From NCBI GenBank assembly GCA_040880005.1, contig JBBDJG010000010.1:1-64000 (forward strand): DNA of 64,000 nucleotides. Direction: 5' to 3'. Positions 24,890-35,179 of the stretch are shown piece after piece. Source of the stretch: JBBDJG01 sp040880005 (GTDB lineage Bacteria; Actinomycetota; Thermoleophilia; Solirubrobacterales; JBBDJG01). Under the pieces are notes generated by a model, which was not told the origin of the DNA, ran no database searches, and was given only the letters and a program-made list of their open reading frames with translations. Position numbers and translations under genes: made by a program. How positions within the stretch are numbered: the first letter of the stretch is position 1; each line of letters starts with the position of its first letter.

Positions 24890-24963
24890 GGCTAGAAATG
24901 AATGCCTTGAAGCCGATTAATGAATAATAGAAGCAATAAGTAATGCAGTATTATTGATGGGGC
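24890..24963 (+). promoter_or_regulatory. AT-rich promoter region of the AlbA_2 gene
   Basis: A strikingly A+T-rich tract in a G+C-rich window, with several ATTAATGAATAAT-type runs and a TATTAT box at 24949-24954 that ends 9 nt before the GTG at 24964. No inverted repeat stands out. It separates rmlC from the AlbA_2 gene and marks a compositional break. Confidence 0.5.
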
Positions 24964-26652
24964 GTGCGATGGGCAACCGACACCGTACTCGAGCAGCTGG
25001 AGCGGCTTGATTCCGAACCTGCCGACCGGATCGAAAGCGAGACGCTCGAGTTCAAGAGCCCCCCTCGCGACCCTGAGGAGCTTGCCAGATGGGCGGCCGA
25101 CGCGGCTGTCTGCTTGGCGAATCATCGCGGAGGGGCAGTTGTCTTTGGCATCCGGGACCGAGTACTGGGGCGCAATAACGCCATCGCCGGGATTGGGAGC
25201 CTTTCGACCTCCTTCCTTCAGCGCTCGATCTACGACTCAACCGACCCCAGCATCCTTATCGACACAGACGAATTGGTCGTGCCGGAAGGTCGGCTCCTGG
25301 TCATGCACGTGCCAAAGGGAATGCCTCCACATACGACCTCGGCTGGCAAAGCGACGATCAGAATCGGCAACGCGTGTGTGCCTCTAACCGGAAGCAGACT
25401 GGCCCAAATAGTGTCCGAGTCTGGCGAAGTCGACCTGACCGCCGTACCGGTGACAGACATGTCCGGCGACTGTCTGAGCAGGCGAGCTTTGGACGAAGCG
25501 AGACGTCTGCTTCGTCAACAACCCAATCTGGCCGCGCTCGCAGATCGCGAAGATGAAGAACTGCTGGCCGGACTCAATCTTGTGCGAGATGGTCGGCTCA
25601 CTCGAGCCGCGCTTCTGCTGGTGGGCAGCGAGGACGCAATCGCACGTCATGTACCCCAGCACGAGATAACTCTTCTCCGATATCAAACTAGCACCAGGTA
25701 CCAGGAGCGACGCGACTTGCGCGGTGCCTTTCTCGAGGAACTATCGAGGCTCGAGGACTTCTTGATATCCGTGACGGCAATTCGGACCGTGCAACCACCA
25801 GGGCTAGCGCAGCTTGAGATTCGGACCATTACTTCGGAGGTCGCACGCGAGGCCATCCTGAACGCCGTCGCACACAGGGACTACTTCATCCGCCAAGGCG
25901 TCGTCGTCGCGGTTCACCGCAGTGGAGTCGAGGTAACCAATCCGGGTGGATTCATTGGGGGAGTCACGCCGGACAACGTGTTGCATCACCGAGCCGTTCA
26001 TCGGAATGAGCTGCTCGCGCGGGCGTTCCAGAATCTACGGCTGGTCGATCGTGTCGGTATGGGGGTCAATCGCATGTACGAAGGTCTGCTTCGCAGCGGC
26101 GCGAGACCACCGAGCTTCGAAGCTGACCAGGGTTCTGTCTCAGTCCGTCTGCCAACCGATGCTAGCGACGATTTCGTTGCGTGGATCTACGAGCATGAAA
26201 GACGCAACGGGCCTCTGTCTCTCAACGACCTAGTTGTCCTTCGCCGAGTCACGGACGCGGGAACGCTTGACCGCTGGACGGCCGCCCACCAGCTCCAGCT
26301 TGACGAGCATTCCGCCGCTGATCACCTCGCGGAAATGCGTAGCCGCGGCCTGCTCGTCGCCAGAGGACGCGGTAGGGGCACGTCCTACGTCCTGCCGCGA
26401 CCTCTGTCGGAACGCCTGCGCGGTCGCGCAGCCACTGACGCAGATCGCCCGCTCGAGATGGAGGGTGTGCGCCTGAAGGTGCTCGAGTTGCTGCGAGAGC
26501 GTGAACATCTGACCAACGCGGAGATCAGGGACTTCTCTGGCTACTCCCGAGCACAGGTACTCGCCATAGAGAAGGATCTGGAGCGACAGGGGCTGATCGA
26601 GATCAAGGGTCGCGGTCGTGGCGCCCACATAGTGCTGGCGCCACCGGAGTAG
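24964..26652 (+). CDS. AlbA_2 (Schlafen-like) / GHKL ATPase-like / winged-helix protein
   Basis: A 562-residue protein. Residues about 22-150 form an AlbA_2 domain (ESETLEFKSPPRDPEELAR, LANHRGGAVVFGI). Residues about 280-400 resemble the HATPase_c_4 domain (REAILNAVAHRDYF as N-box, VEVTNPGGF, RVGMGVNRMYEG). Winged helices fill the C-terminus (LTNAEIRDFSGYSRAQVLAIEKDLERQGLIEIKGRG). Such proteins are annotated as transcription regulators or RecG-related and are often accessory or defence-linked. Codon use is more A/T-ended than its neighbours and the promoter is A+T-rich, suggesting transfer. GTG start. Confidence 0.78.
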   Translation: MRWATDTVLEQLERLDSEPADRIESETLEFKSPPRDPEELARWAADAAVCLANHRGGAVVFGIRDRVLGRNNAIAGIGSLSTSFLQRSIYDSTDPSILIDTDELVVPEGRLLVMHVPKGMPPHTTSAGKATIRIGNACVPLTGSRLAQIVSESGEVDLTAVPVTDMSGDCLSRRALDEARRLLRQQPNLAALADREDEELLAGLNLVRDGRLTRAALLLVGSEDAIARHVPQHEITLLRYQTSTRYQERRDLRGAFLEELSRLEDFLISVTAIRTVQPPGLAQLEIRTITSEVAREAILNAVAHRDYFIRQGVVVAVHRSGVEVTNPGGFIGGVTPDNVLHHRAVHRNELLARAFQNLRLVDRVGMGVNRMYEGLLRSGARPPSFEADQGSVSVRLPTDASDDFVAWIYEHERRNGPLSLNDLVVLRRVTDAGTLDRWTAAHQLQLDEHSAADHLAEMRSRGLLVARGRGRGTSYVLPRPLSERLRGRAATDADRPLEMEGVRLKVLELLREREHLTNAEIRDFSGYSRAQVLAIEKDLERQGLIEIKGRGRGAHIVLAPPE

Positions 26653-26654
26653 CG

Positions 26655-27260
26655 ATGAGGTTCGACCACGTGATCCTCGCGGCGCCGGACCTCGACGCCG
26701 CGGCCGCCCGGCTGTTCGATCGTCACGGGCTCGACTCCGTTGCCGGCGGTGAGCATCCCGGATTCGGGACCGGCAACCGCATCGTTCCACTCGGCGACGG
26801 CTACCTCGAGCTGATGGGAGTGGTCGATCGCGACCTCGCGCGGGACAACCTGCTCGGGCGGCGGGTGCTGTCGGCCGCTGACGCGTGGCTCGGCTGGTGC
26901 CTTACGGTCGACGACGCCGACGCGGTGGCGCAGCGACTCGGCCTCGCTGTCGCGCCGATGTCGCGACGCCGGCCTGACGGCAGCGAGCTGAGCTGGCGGC
27001 TGGCCGGTCTCGACGCCTCTCTGAGAGATCCCCAGCTGCCGTTCTTCATCTCCTGGGACGACCCGTCGCTCCATCCCGGTCTCGAGACGGCCGAGCATCG
27101 CGTCGAGCCGCACGGCATCGCGTGGATCGAGATCGCCGGCGAGCGCAAGCGAATCGGGCGCTGGATCGAGGGGGCCGACCTCGACGTGCGCGTCTGCGAC
27201 GGAGACCCCGGCGTGCGCTCGGTCGGCATCACGACCGGCGGCGGCGCGATCACGCTATGA
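26655..27260 (+). CDS. VOC (glyoxalase-like) family protein
   Basis: A 201-residue protein of the glyoxalase_3-like type: MRFDHVILAAPDLDAAAARL opens the first beta-alpha-beta unit, then HPGFGTGNRIVPLGDGYLELMGVVD, and a second module with PFFISWDDPSLHPG. The metal-binding His (FDHV) and Glu (YLELMG) are present. Substrate unknown. It starts 2 nt after the AlbA_2 stop, but its codon use is like the host genome. Confidence 0.8.
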   Translation: MRFDHVILAAPDLDAAAARLFDRHGLDSVAGGEHPGFGTGNRIVPLGDGYLELMGVVDRDLARDNLLGRRVLSAADAWLGWCLTVDDADAVAQRLGLAVAPMSRRRPDGSELSWRLAGLDASLRDPQLPFFISWDDPSLHPGLETAEHRVEPHGIAWIEIAGERKRIGRWIEGADLDVRVCDGDPGVRSVGITTGGGAITL

Positions 27261-27291
27261 AGGCGTTGGCGATGAATCGACAGGTCGGCCG

Positions 27292-28443
27292 ATGAGAGGC
27301 GACGTCCAGCTCGACCGTCGCGAGTTGTCCGGCGCGGTCGCCGACCTCGGCGTGCTGATTCCGATTGCCGTCGCCCTGATCGTCACCAACGGCTTGCAGG
27401 CCACCGCGGTGTTGCTGCCGGCAGGCCTGCTCTATCTGACCGTCGCGGCGGTGTACCGCCTTCCGATTCCCGTGCAGCCGTTGAAAGCGTTCGGCGCGAT
27501 CGCGATCGCCAAGGGACTCGGGTCTGATGAGATCGCTGCCGGTGCGCTACTGATGGGCGTCATCTTCGTGTTGCTGGGCAGCACGGGGCTGATCGACCTT
27601 GCCGGGCGAGCGTTCCCGAAGCCGCTGATTCGCGCGGTGCAGCTCACCGTGGGTCTGCTGCTGCTGAGCATCGCGTGGAAGCTCGTCTCCCACGCACCGA
27701 AGTCTTTCGAGCATGCGCTCGACCCCGCGATCGCGATTCCGCTGGCGATTTGCTTGACGGTTGCCATGATCCTGCTGCGATCGCGGCCTGTGACGCTCGT
27801 GCTGGTGTCCGTGGGTGCTGTCATCACACTGCTGCTCGGCGGCGGAGACCTGGCGCTGGGCCCGTCCGGAATCGACGCGCCCTCGCTCGACTATGACACT
27901 TTTGTGACGGCGTTCACGGTGCTGGTGATTCCCCAGCTGCCGCTCACTTTCGCGAACTCGTGTCTGGCGACCGCGGACGCGGCGCGGCGCTACTTCGGCG
28001 AGCGAGCGCGGCGGGTGCGATCGGGGAGGCTGGCGCTCACGCTCGGCGTCGCAAACCTCCTTTCCGGCTCGATCTCGGGAATGCCCGTGTGCCACGGGGC
28101 AGGCGGCCTCACCGCACATCGCTCCTTCGGAGCGAGGACTGCCGGTGCCCCGCTGATGATGGGTGGCGCCCTGCTGGTGCTGGCGCTGCTGCTGGGTGCC
28201 GGGTTGGGTGCGCTTCTCACCTCGTTTCCGTTGCCGATACTGGCCGCCTTGCTGGGAGCGGCCGGGCTGTTGCACGTCGGGCTGCTTCGCGACCTCGAAG
28301 GGCGCCGCGAATGGGCGCTCGCCATCGGCATCGGACTGCTCGGCTTCGCGTGGAATCTGGCGCCGGCGCTGGCATTGGGGTTGCTGATCTGGTGGGCGCC
28401 GCGGCTCGTCTCGCGCCTCAGCGCACGACACTCTCACGCCTAA
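27292..28443 (+). CDS. MOT1-type molybdate/sulfate transporter
   Basis: A 383-residue integral membrane protein with about ten hydrophobic segments. RLPIPVQPLKAFGAIAIAKG and GSISGMPVCHGAGGLTAH are the two signature motifs of the MOT1 molybdate transporter family (PVQPxK and PxCHGAGGL). It should import molybdate, or sulfate, across the cytoplasmic membrane. No Mo-cofactor genes are adjacent except a MoaD-like gene 9 kb away. It is followed by a Crp-type regulator with its own promoter. Confidence 0.85.
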   Translation: MRGDVQLDRRELSGAVADLGVLIPIAVALIVTNGLQATAVLLPAGLLYLTVAAVYRLPIPVQPLKAFGAIAIAKGLGSDEIAAGALLMGVIFVLLGSTGLIDLAGRAFPKPLIRAVQLTVGLLLLSIAWKLVSHAPKSFEHALDPAIAIPLAICLTVAMILLRSRPVTLVLVSVGAVITLLLGGGDLALGPSGIDAPSLDYDTFVTAFTVLVIPQLPLTFANSCLATADAARRYFGERARRVRSGRLALTLGVANLLSGSISGMPVCHGAGGLTAHRSFGARTAGAPLMMGGALLVLALLLGAGLGALLTSFPLPILAALLGAAGLLHVGLLRDLEGRREWALAIGIGLLGFAWNLAPALALGLLIWWAPRLVSRLSARHSHA

Positions 28444-28486
28444 CGCGCATCGCGTCGCCGCAGCTCGCCGCGCAGGGTCCTGCTGG

Positions 28487-28492
28487 GATACT
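28487..28492 (+). promoter_or_regulatory. -10-like GATACT for crp-type gene
   Basis: GATACT (overlapping TACTTT) ends 6 nt before the ATG at 28499, consistent with a leaderless transcript. No Shine-Dalgarno sequence is present. Confidence 0.35.
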
Positions 28493-28498
28493 TTCCCC

Positions 28499-29236
28499 AT
28501 GACCAGTGTCGGTGATCCCGCCGCGCAGACCGCGGGTCTGCTGGCCGGTGTGCCGCTCTTCGCCGGGCTCTCCGAGGCGGAGTTGCGTCAGATCGCCCAG
28601 GTGGCGGTGCCACGCAGTTATGCAGCCGGAGAGGTGATCCTGCGCGAGGGCGACCCGGGAGACACCTGCTACGTGTTGCGCTCCGGCCGCGCGCGGGTCG
28701 TGCGCGAGCACCCGGACGGTCGTGCGATCACGCTTCACAACATCGGCTCCGGCGAGATCTTCGGCGAGCTGGCGATGTTCGGCGGCGAGGTGCGCTCCGC
28801 GACGGTCGAGGCGATCGACGACGTTGAGGCGACGGCGATCCTCTCCGCGGACCTCAAGCGGCTGCTCGCGCACCATCCCGAGATCACGATCAAGCTGCTC
28901 GAAGCGCTCGGCGCCAAGCTGCGCGAGGCCAACGGCCGGATCGCGCGGCAGTCGTTCCAGAACGTGTCCAGCCGAGTTGCCGGGGTGCTGTCGGAGCTGG
29001 CCGACACGACGACCGCCAATCCCAGCCGCGACGGGGCCGGGCCGGCCGGCGCCCCAGTGCCACGATCGGAGATCGTGATCCGCTCCACACAGGCGGACCT
29101 GGCCCAGTTGGCGGGCACCTCACGGGAGGCCGCCAGCCGCTTCCTGGCCCAGCTTCAGCGCGCCGGCGTCGTAACCTGCAAGCGGGGCAGGGTGATCGTG
29201 CACGACCCTGCGGCCTTGCGCCGCTACATATACTGA
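28499..29236 (+). CDS. Crp/Fnr family transcription regulator
   Basis: A 245-residue cytoplasmic regulator. Residues 15-130 are a cyclic-nucleotide-binding domain with GEIFGELAMFGGEVRSATVEAID, retaining the Glu and Arg-Ser of the phosphate-binding cassette, so nucleotide binding is plausible. Residues about 195-240 form the helix-turn-helix (STQADLAQLAGTSREAASRFLAQLQRAG). There is no N-terminal Cys cluster, which argues against an Fnr-type iron-sulfur sensor. A class III cyclase at 33383-35179 could supply the ligand. Confidence 0.9.
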   Translation: MTSVGDPAAQTAGLLAGVPLFAGLSEAELRQIAQVAVPRSYAAGEVILREGDPGDTCYVLRSGRARVVREHPDGRAITLHNIGSGEIFGELAMFGGEVRSATVEAIDDVEATAILSADLKRLLAHHPEITIKLLEALGAKLREANGRIARQSFQNVSSRVAGVLSELADTTTANPSRDGAGPAGAPVPRSEIVIRSTQADLAQLAGTSREAASRFLAQLQRAGVVTCKRGRVIVHDPAALRRYIY

Positions 29237-29290
29237 CCTTTACGGTGGGCCGCAGGCCCCTCCAGAGCCCCAAAGCCAGCGCAAGACACC

Positions 29291-29686
29291 TTGTTCGTTC
29301 TCAACTTCTACTCGCCGGTCTTCGTCGACCAGCTCAAGCGCGGTCGCAAAACCGCCACGATCCGGCTCGGCGACAAAGGCAAGAAGTACCGGCGCGGCCA
29401 GCTCGTGTGGATCACGGTCGGCTTCCGCCACGAGCCGCGCGAGAAGGTCTTCACGGCCGTGATCGACGAGGTCGAGGTCAAGCGCGTGCGGGAGCTGTCC
29501 CCTCGTGACATCGAGCACGACAACCCCGAATTCCGCCGCGTCGAGGACACGATCGAGTTCATGACGAAGATCTACGGTCAGGAGATCTCGACCGAGGACA
29601 TCGTGACCGTGATTCGCTTCTCGCAGGTGATCGAGTCGACCGCCCAGGTCGGCCAGCTCGGCAACGGCCACGCTAGGCGTAACTAG
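29291..29686 (+). CDS. ASCH domain protein
   Basis: A 131-residue protein with the RNA-binding-like ASCH beta-barrel: FYSPVFVDQLKRGRKTATIRLGDKG, YRRGQLVWITVGFR and FTAVIDEVEVKRVRELSPRDIEHDN. Family members are proposed to bind RNA or act as amidohydrolases; no specific role is known here. TTG start at 29291. It lies between the Crp-type gene and the CIRCE-groES promoter. Confidence 0.75.
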   Translation: MFVLNFYSPVFVDQLKRGRKTATIRLGDKGKKYRRGQLVWITVGFRHEPREKVFTAVIDEVEVKRVRELSPRDIEHDNPEFRRVEDTIEFMTKIYGQEISTEDIVTVIRFSQVIESTAQVGQLGNGHARRN

Positions 29687-29698
29687 TGAGACTCCGGA

Positions 29699-29727
29699 CT
29701 TGGCACTCTAGGTGCTAGAGTGCCAAG
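29699..29727 (+). promoter_or_regulatory. CIRCE operator of groESL
   Basis: TTGGCACTC-N9-GAGTGCCAA at 29700-29726 is a CIRCE element (consensus TTAGCACTC-N9-GAGTGCTAA) bound by the heat-shock repressor HrcA. Here the spacer is also symmetric, so the whole is a 13-bp perfect inverted repeat around GTG. The right arm contains TGCTAGAGT, an extended -10-like sequence. hrcA itself is not in the window. Confidence 0.88.
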
Positions 29728-29729
29728 CT

Positions 29730-29764
29730 GAGCCCGCCCGGGCGGGCTCTCAAGCAACTGCTTG
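29730..29764 (+). other. Two hairpins in the groES leader
   Basis: Perfect palindrome GAGCCCGCCC/GGGCGGGCTC (29730-29749), followed directly by CAAGCA-AC-TGCTTG (29751-29764). Both lie between CIRCE and groES and would be in the leader mRNA if transcription starts at the extended -10. They may end upstream transcription or control the leader. Confidence 0.45.
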
Positions 29765-29813
29765 TAACTGATCCGCACAAATACCGAGAACTCTCGTTCT
29801 TGCAGGAGGTTCC

Positions 29814-31737
<1,924 letters not shown>

Positions 31738-31739
31738 AG

Positions 31740-31849
31740 AAGGCCGACTCGCGCTACGCCGCCTTCGGCGGCTTGCGCGATCGGGAGCTCTGAAAAAGGC
31801 CGACTCGCGCTACGCCGCCTTCGGCGGCTTGCGCGATCGGGAGCTCTGA
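31740..31849 (+). repeat. Tandem 54-bp structured 3' element (two copies)
   Basis: Identical 54-bp units at 31740-31793 and 31796-31849. Each folds as CCGA-C-TCGCGC-TAC-GCCGCC-TTC-GGCGGC-TT-GCGCGA-TCGG, with outer, middle and apical stems all pairing, followed by the tail GAGCTCTGA. The tail is shared with 2053-2061 and 11724-11732. Placed between the groEL stop and its terminator, so both copies should be in the groESL mRNA. Confidence 0.75.
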
Positions 31850-31866
31850 CAGGATGAGTATTCGTC

Positions 31867-31894
31867 GAAGGGCCCGGCTCGAGCCGGGCCCTTC
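31867..31894 (+). terminator. Terminator of groESL
   Basis: Perfect 28-nt palindrome GAAGGGCCCGGCTC / GAGCCGGGCCCTTC followed by CTCT. It ends the groESL transcript after the structured repeats. Confidence 0.75.
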
Positions 31895-31972
31895 CTCTAA
31901 GATTGTGCGCTGCCTGTGGGAACTTGGCGCCGCAGCTGACAGGAGGTCCTCATCCAGCGCTTCATCCGCATC

Positions 31973-33373
31973 TTGGTCCTTTCCGCGGCAGTCGCGATCG
32001 TGCTGCCCGCGACGGCTTCCGCCGGGCGGCTGGTCGCGACCGGGCACGATGTCGACGACCACTGCCAAAGGGAGAGTCGTCAATGCCACTTCCTGGCCGT
32101 GTCGGTCGGTCATGCGCGTGGGGGAGCGCCCGACCCGTCCGCGCCGGTGCTCGGGCTCGACTGCAATGGCGACCTGGCGATCGCCCTTGGCAAGGCGGGT
32201 GTGCCGAGCGGCGACCGCGTCATGAAGTGTCCCAGTCGGCCGGTCGACGGCTTCGCCGCGGATCCGCTGTCCACCGCCTCCTACAGCGCGATCGTCGTGG
32301 GCTCCTCGTGCGGAAATCCACCGGCCGAGCACGACCCCATCAACGGCACTATCGACTGTGACTCGTCAGGCGCGACGCTGCCCGACTCGGACGCGATCTT
32401 CGCCCGCAAGGCCGACATCGAGGCCTTTTTCAACGATGGGGGCGGCATCGTCGCGCTCGCAGGAGGACACAACGGTGACGGCGATCCCAGCACGGGACCG
32501 GACGAGTACTACTCGTTCTTGCCGGTTCCGGTCGGTGGCCATCAGGTATTCGGCCCGTTTGCGTTGACCCCGGTTGGCGTGGCGCTCGGCCTGATCGACG
32601 GCCCTGACCCGGCCTCCAGCGACATCAACTGCTGCGAGACTCACAACTCTTTCAACGAGCCCGCGCCCGGAGGCGCGCTGGACGTTGTCGAGCGCGACGC
32701 CATCGGCTCTCCCGAGACACTGCTGGGCGCCGGGGTGATCGTAGCCGGCGAGTTGACGGCGCCCCCATCGCCCCCGGTCGCGGCGGGCGAGGGACCGCCG
32801 ACTCCGGTGGCCGGCGAGTCGATGGTCGTCGATCCGGTCTCGGGCAAGGTGCTGGTCAAGTTGCCCGGCTCGAGCGACTACCAGTCGATCACCGAGATCA
32901 CCGGCATTCCCGTCGGGGCGACGGTCGATGCGACCTCGGGCGTCGCGGCAATCACATCGGCAGCCGACCAGTCGGGGCACACGCAAACCGCCAACTTCTG
33001 GGACGGCGCGTTCACCATCCAGCAGAAGCTGAGCAAGAACTTGGTCACGGACATCGTGCTGGCCGGGGGTCGCCTCCTCAGATGTCCGGTTGCCGCTCGT
33101 CGCCGGATCGTCTTCACGGGCCAGAACCGCGGCGCCGAAGCATTCACCTCACGCAAGCGCCGCAAGCGACGGCTGTGGGGTGACGGCAAGGGCAACTTCC
33201 GTACCAGAGGCAACGACAGTGCGGCGACCGTGCGCGGGACCAAGTGGCTCACGTCGGACGGCTGCAACGGCACGCGGACGACGGTACGCGAAGGGAAGGT
33301 CAAGGTGCGCGACTTCGCCAAGAATAAGACGATCACGGTCAGTACCGGGCAGGCCTACCTGGCCCGTCCGTAG
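31973..33373 (+). CDS. Secreted protein of unknown function
   Basis: A 466-residue exported protein from the TTG at 31973. The mature part has several Cys residues in the first 150 (HCQRESRQCHF, LDCNG, MKCPS, SSCGNP, IDCDS, NCCETHNS), a metal-site-like FFNDGGGIVALAGGHNGDGDPS, then a beta-rich region ending GCNGTRTTVREGKVKVRDFAKNKTITVSTGQAYL, a FecR-like ending common in related exported proteins. The TTG start leaves a signal peptide with no basic residues. AGGAGG at 31941-31946 points instead to an ATC at 31952, which would restore QRFIRIL. Confidence 0.72.
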   Translation: MVLSAAVAIVLPATASAGRLVATGHDVDDHCQRESRQCHFLAVSVGHARGGAPDPSAPVLGLDCNGDLAIALGKAGVPSGDRVMKCPSRPVDGFAADPLSTASYSAIVVGSSCGNPPAEHDPINGTIDCDSSGATLPDSDAIFARKADIEAFFNDGGGIVALAGGHNGDGDPSTGPDEYYSFLPVPVGGHQVFGPFALTPVGVALGLIDGPDPASSDINCCETHNSFNEPAPGGALDVVERDAIGSPETLLGAGVIVAGELTAPPSPPVAAGEGPPTPVAGESMVVDPVSGKVLVKLPGSSDYQSITEITGIPVGATVDATSGVAAITSAADQSGHTQTANFWDGAFTIQQKLSKNLVTDIVLAGGRLLRCPVAARRRIVFTGQNRGAEAFTSRKRRKRRLWGDGKGNFRTRGNDSAATVRGTKWLTSDGCNGTRTTVREGKVKVRDFAKNKTITVSTGQAYLARP

Positions 33374-33382
33374 GGCCTGATC

Positions 33383-35179
33383 GTGCGGGGCAGGCGCAGG
33401 CAGCGGGCTCGCACCCTGCTGCTGATCGCGGTGGGGCTCGTGGTCACGTGCGCTGCGCTCGCCGCCTACACAACCGACTCGTTTCGTCGCATCGACCTCG
33501 ACACGGTCGATGCGCGCTTTTCGATCCGGGGGGAGCAGAAGCCGCCGGCTGAGCTTGCGCTGGTCGAGATCGACGACGTGACCTTCGACCAGCTCCGCCA
33601 ACGCTGGCCATTCCCACGCCACTACCACGCTCGCGTGATCGACGAGCTGAAGCGTGCCGGAGCAAAGGCGATCGCCTACGACGTGCAGTTCACCGAGCCC
33701 TCCGCCGATCCGAGAGAGGATCTTGCGCTGTACCGAGCCGCGGGTCGCGCCGGAAACGTCGTGTTCGGCACCACCGAGGTCGCCCGGAACGGCGAGACCA
33801 ACATCCTCGGCGGAAACGCCAATCTCGAGCGGATCGACGCGCACCCCGCCAACAGCCTGCTCCCGAACGACCCGGGGGGAGTGATCAGGAGAGTGAATCA
33901 CTCGACCGACGGGCTCGACAGCCTCGCCGTCGTCACGGCGGGCGTGGCCGGTTACGAAAAGCCTCACTTCGACGACGCCAGCGCGTGGATCGACTACGCC
34001 GGCCCGCCCGGAACGATCCCCGCCGTTTCCTTTTCTCGCGTCTTCGAAGGTCGAGCAGATCCCGATCTGTTCAGGAACAAGGTCGTTGTGGTCGGGCCGT
34101 CGGCGCCCTCGCTTCAGGACGTGCACCCCACTTCGACTACTGGCGCGAGCGACCTGATGCCGGGGGCCGAGATTCAGGCCAACGCGATCGACACCGTGGC
34201 GCGTGCACTTCCCCTCAAGCCGGTCGCCGGCTGGATCGACATCGCGCTGATCGTGGCGCTTGGAATGTTCGCCCCAATCGCCAGCATTCGCCTCGCCCCG
34301 CTGCGAGCGCTCACCGCCGCGGCCGGCCTTGGCGCGATGGTCCTGGTCGCCGCACAGTTCGCGTTCGACAGCGGATGGATCTTTGCGGTGGTGTACCCGA
34401 TCGGCGCGCTCGTGCTGGGCTCGGTCGGCGCACTGGGAGTCCACTACTTCACGGAGACACGCGAGCGTCGGCGCCTGCGGATGCTGTTCGGGCGCTTCGT
34501 GCCCGAGACAGTCGTCGATGAGGTCGTCGATCGCACCGACGACGACCTGCGCTTGGGTGGCGTCGAGCTTCAGTGCACGGTCTTGTTCAGCGACCTGCGC
34601 GGCTTCACGACCTTCTCCGAGGTCCAGTCGGCGGACCGGGTGATCGACATTCTCAACGGCTATTTCGAGGAGATGAGCGAGGCGATTCTCGACAACGGCG
34701 GCACCCTGCTCGGCTATCTGGGCGACGGAATCATCGCCGTGTTCGGCGCTCCGATCGAACAGCCCAACCACGCCGACCGCGCCGTGGCGGCGGCGCGCGA
34801 GATGATCGGGGAGCGCCTCGAGCGTTTCAACCAAGGGCTTCAACATCAGGGGCTGGACGGTTTCCGCATGGGGGTCGGCCTCAACAGCGGAGCGGTGATG
34901 TGCGGAAACGTTGGCTCGGCCCGCCGGCTCGAGTACACGGCGATCGGAGACACCGTCAACACGGCATCCCGGATCGAGTCGATGACCAAGGGCACGCCCC
35001 ATCAACTGTTCGTGGCCGATTCGACCCGTTCGATGATGCGGGATCCGGACGGGCTCGTATTCGTGGACGAGTTCGAGGTGCGCGGCCGGCGCGAGCCGGT
35101 GAAGCTCTGGTCGCTGGCGCAGGACGTTCCGAACGCACCGACGACGCAGGCTAGCCTGGATTACGCCCCACCGCGATGA
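33383..35179 (+). CDS. CHASE2-domain class III adenylate cyclase
   Basis: A 598-residue membrane cyclase making cAMP. One N-terminal helix, then an extracytoplasmic CHASE2 sensor (about 30-270: LALVEIDDVTFDQLRQRWPFPR, KAIAYDVQFTEPS), three helices (about 275-355) and a catalytic domain from about 395. FSDLRGF and YLGDGIIAVFGAP hold the metal Asp residues; EYTAIGDTVNTASRIES holds the substrate Asp and the Asn-Arg transition-state pair, all intact. GTG start 9 nt after the previous stop; its stop overlaps the next ATG (ATGA). Confidence 0.9.
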   Translation: MRGRRRQRARTLLLIAVGLVVTCAALAAYTTDSFRRIDLDTVDARFSIRGEQKPPAELALVEIDDVTFDQLRQRWPFPRHYHARVIDELKRAGAKAIAYDVQFTEPSADPREDLALYRAAGRAGNVVFGTTEVARNGETNILGGNANLERIDAHPANSLLPNDPGGVIRRVNHSTDGLDSLAVVTAGVAGYEKPHFDDASAWIDYAGPPGTIPAVSFSRVFEGRADPDLFRNKVVVVGPSAPSLQDVHPTSTTGASDLMPGAEIQANAIDTVARALPLKPVAGWIDIALIVALGMFAPIASIRLAPLRALTAAAGLGAMVLVAAQFAFDSGWIFAVVYPIGALVLGSVGALGVHYFTETRERRRLRMLFGRFVPETVVDEVVDRTDDDLRLGGVELQCTVLFSDLRGFTTFSEVQSADRVIDILNGYFEEMSEAILDNGGTLLGYLGDGIIAVFGAPIEQPNHADRAVAAAREMIGERLERFNQGLQHQGLDGFRMGVGLNSGAVMCGNVGSARRLEYTAIGDTVNTASRIESMTKGTPHQLFVADSTRSMMRDPDGLVFVDEFEVRGRREPVKLWSLAQDVPNAPTTQASLDYAPPR

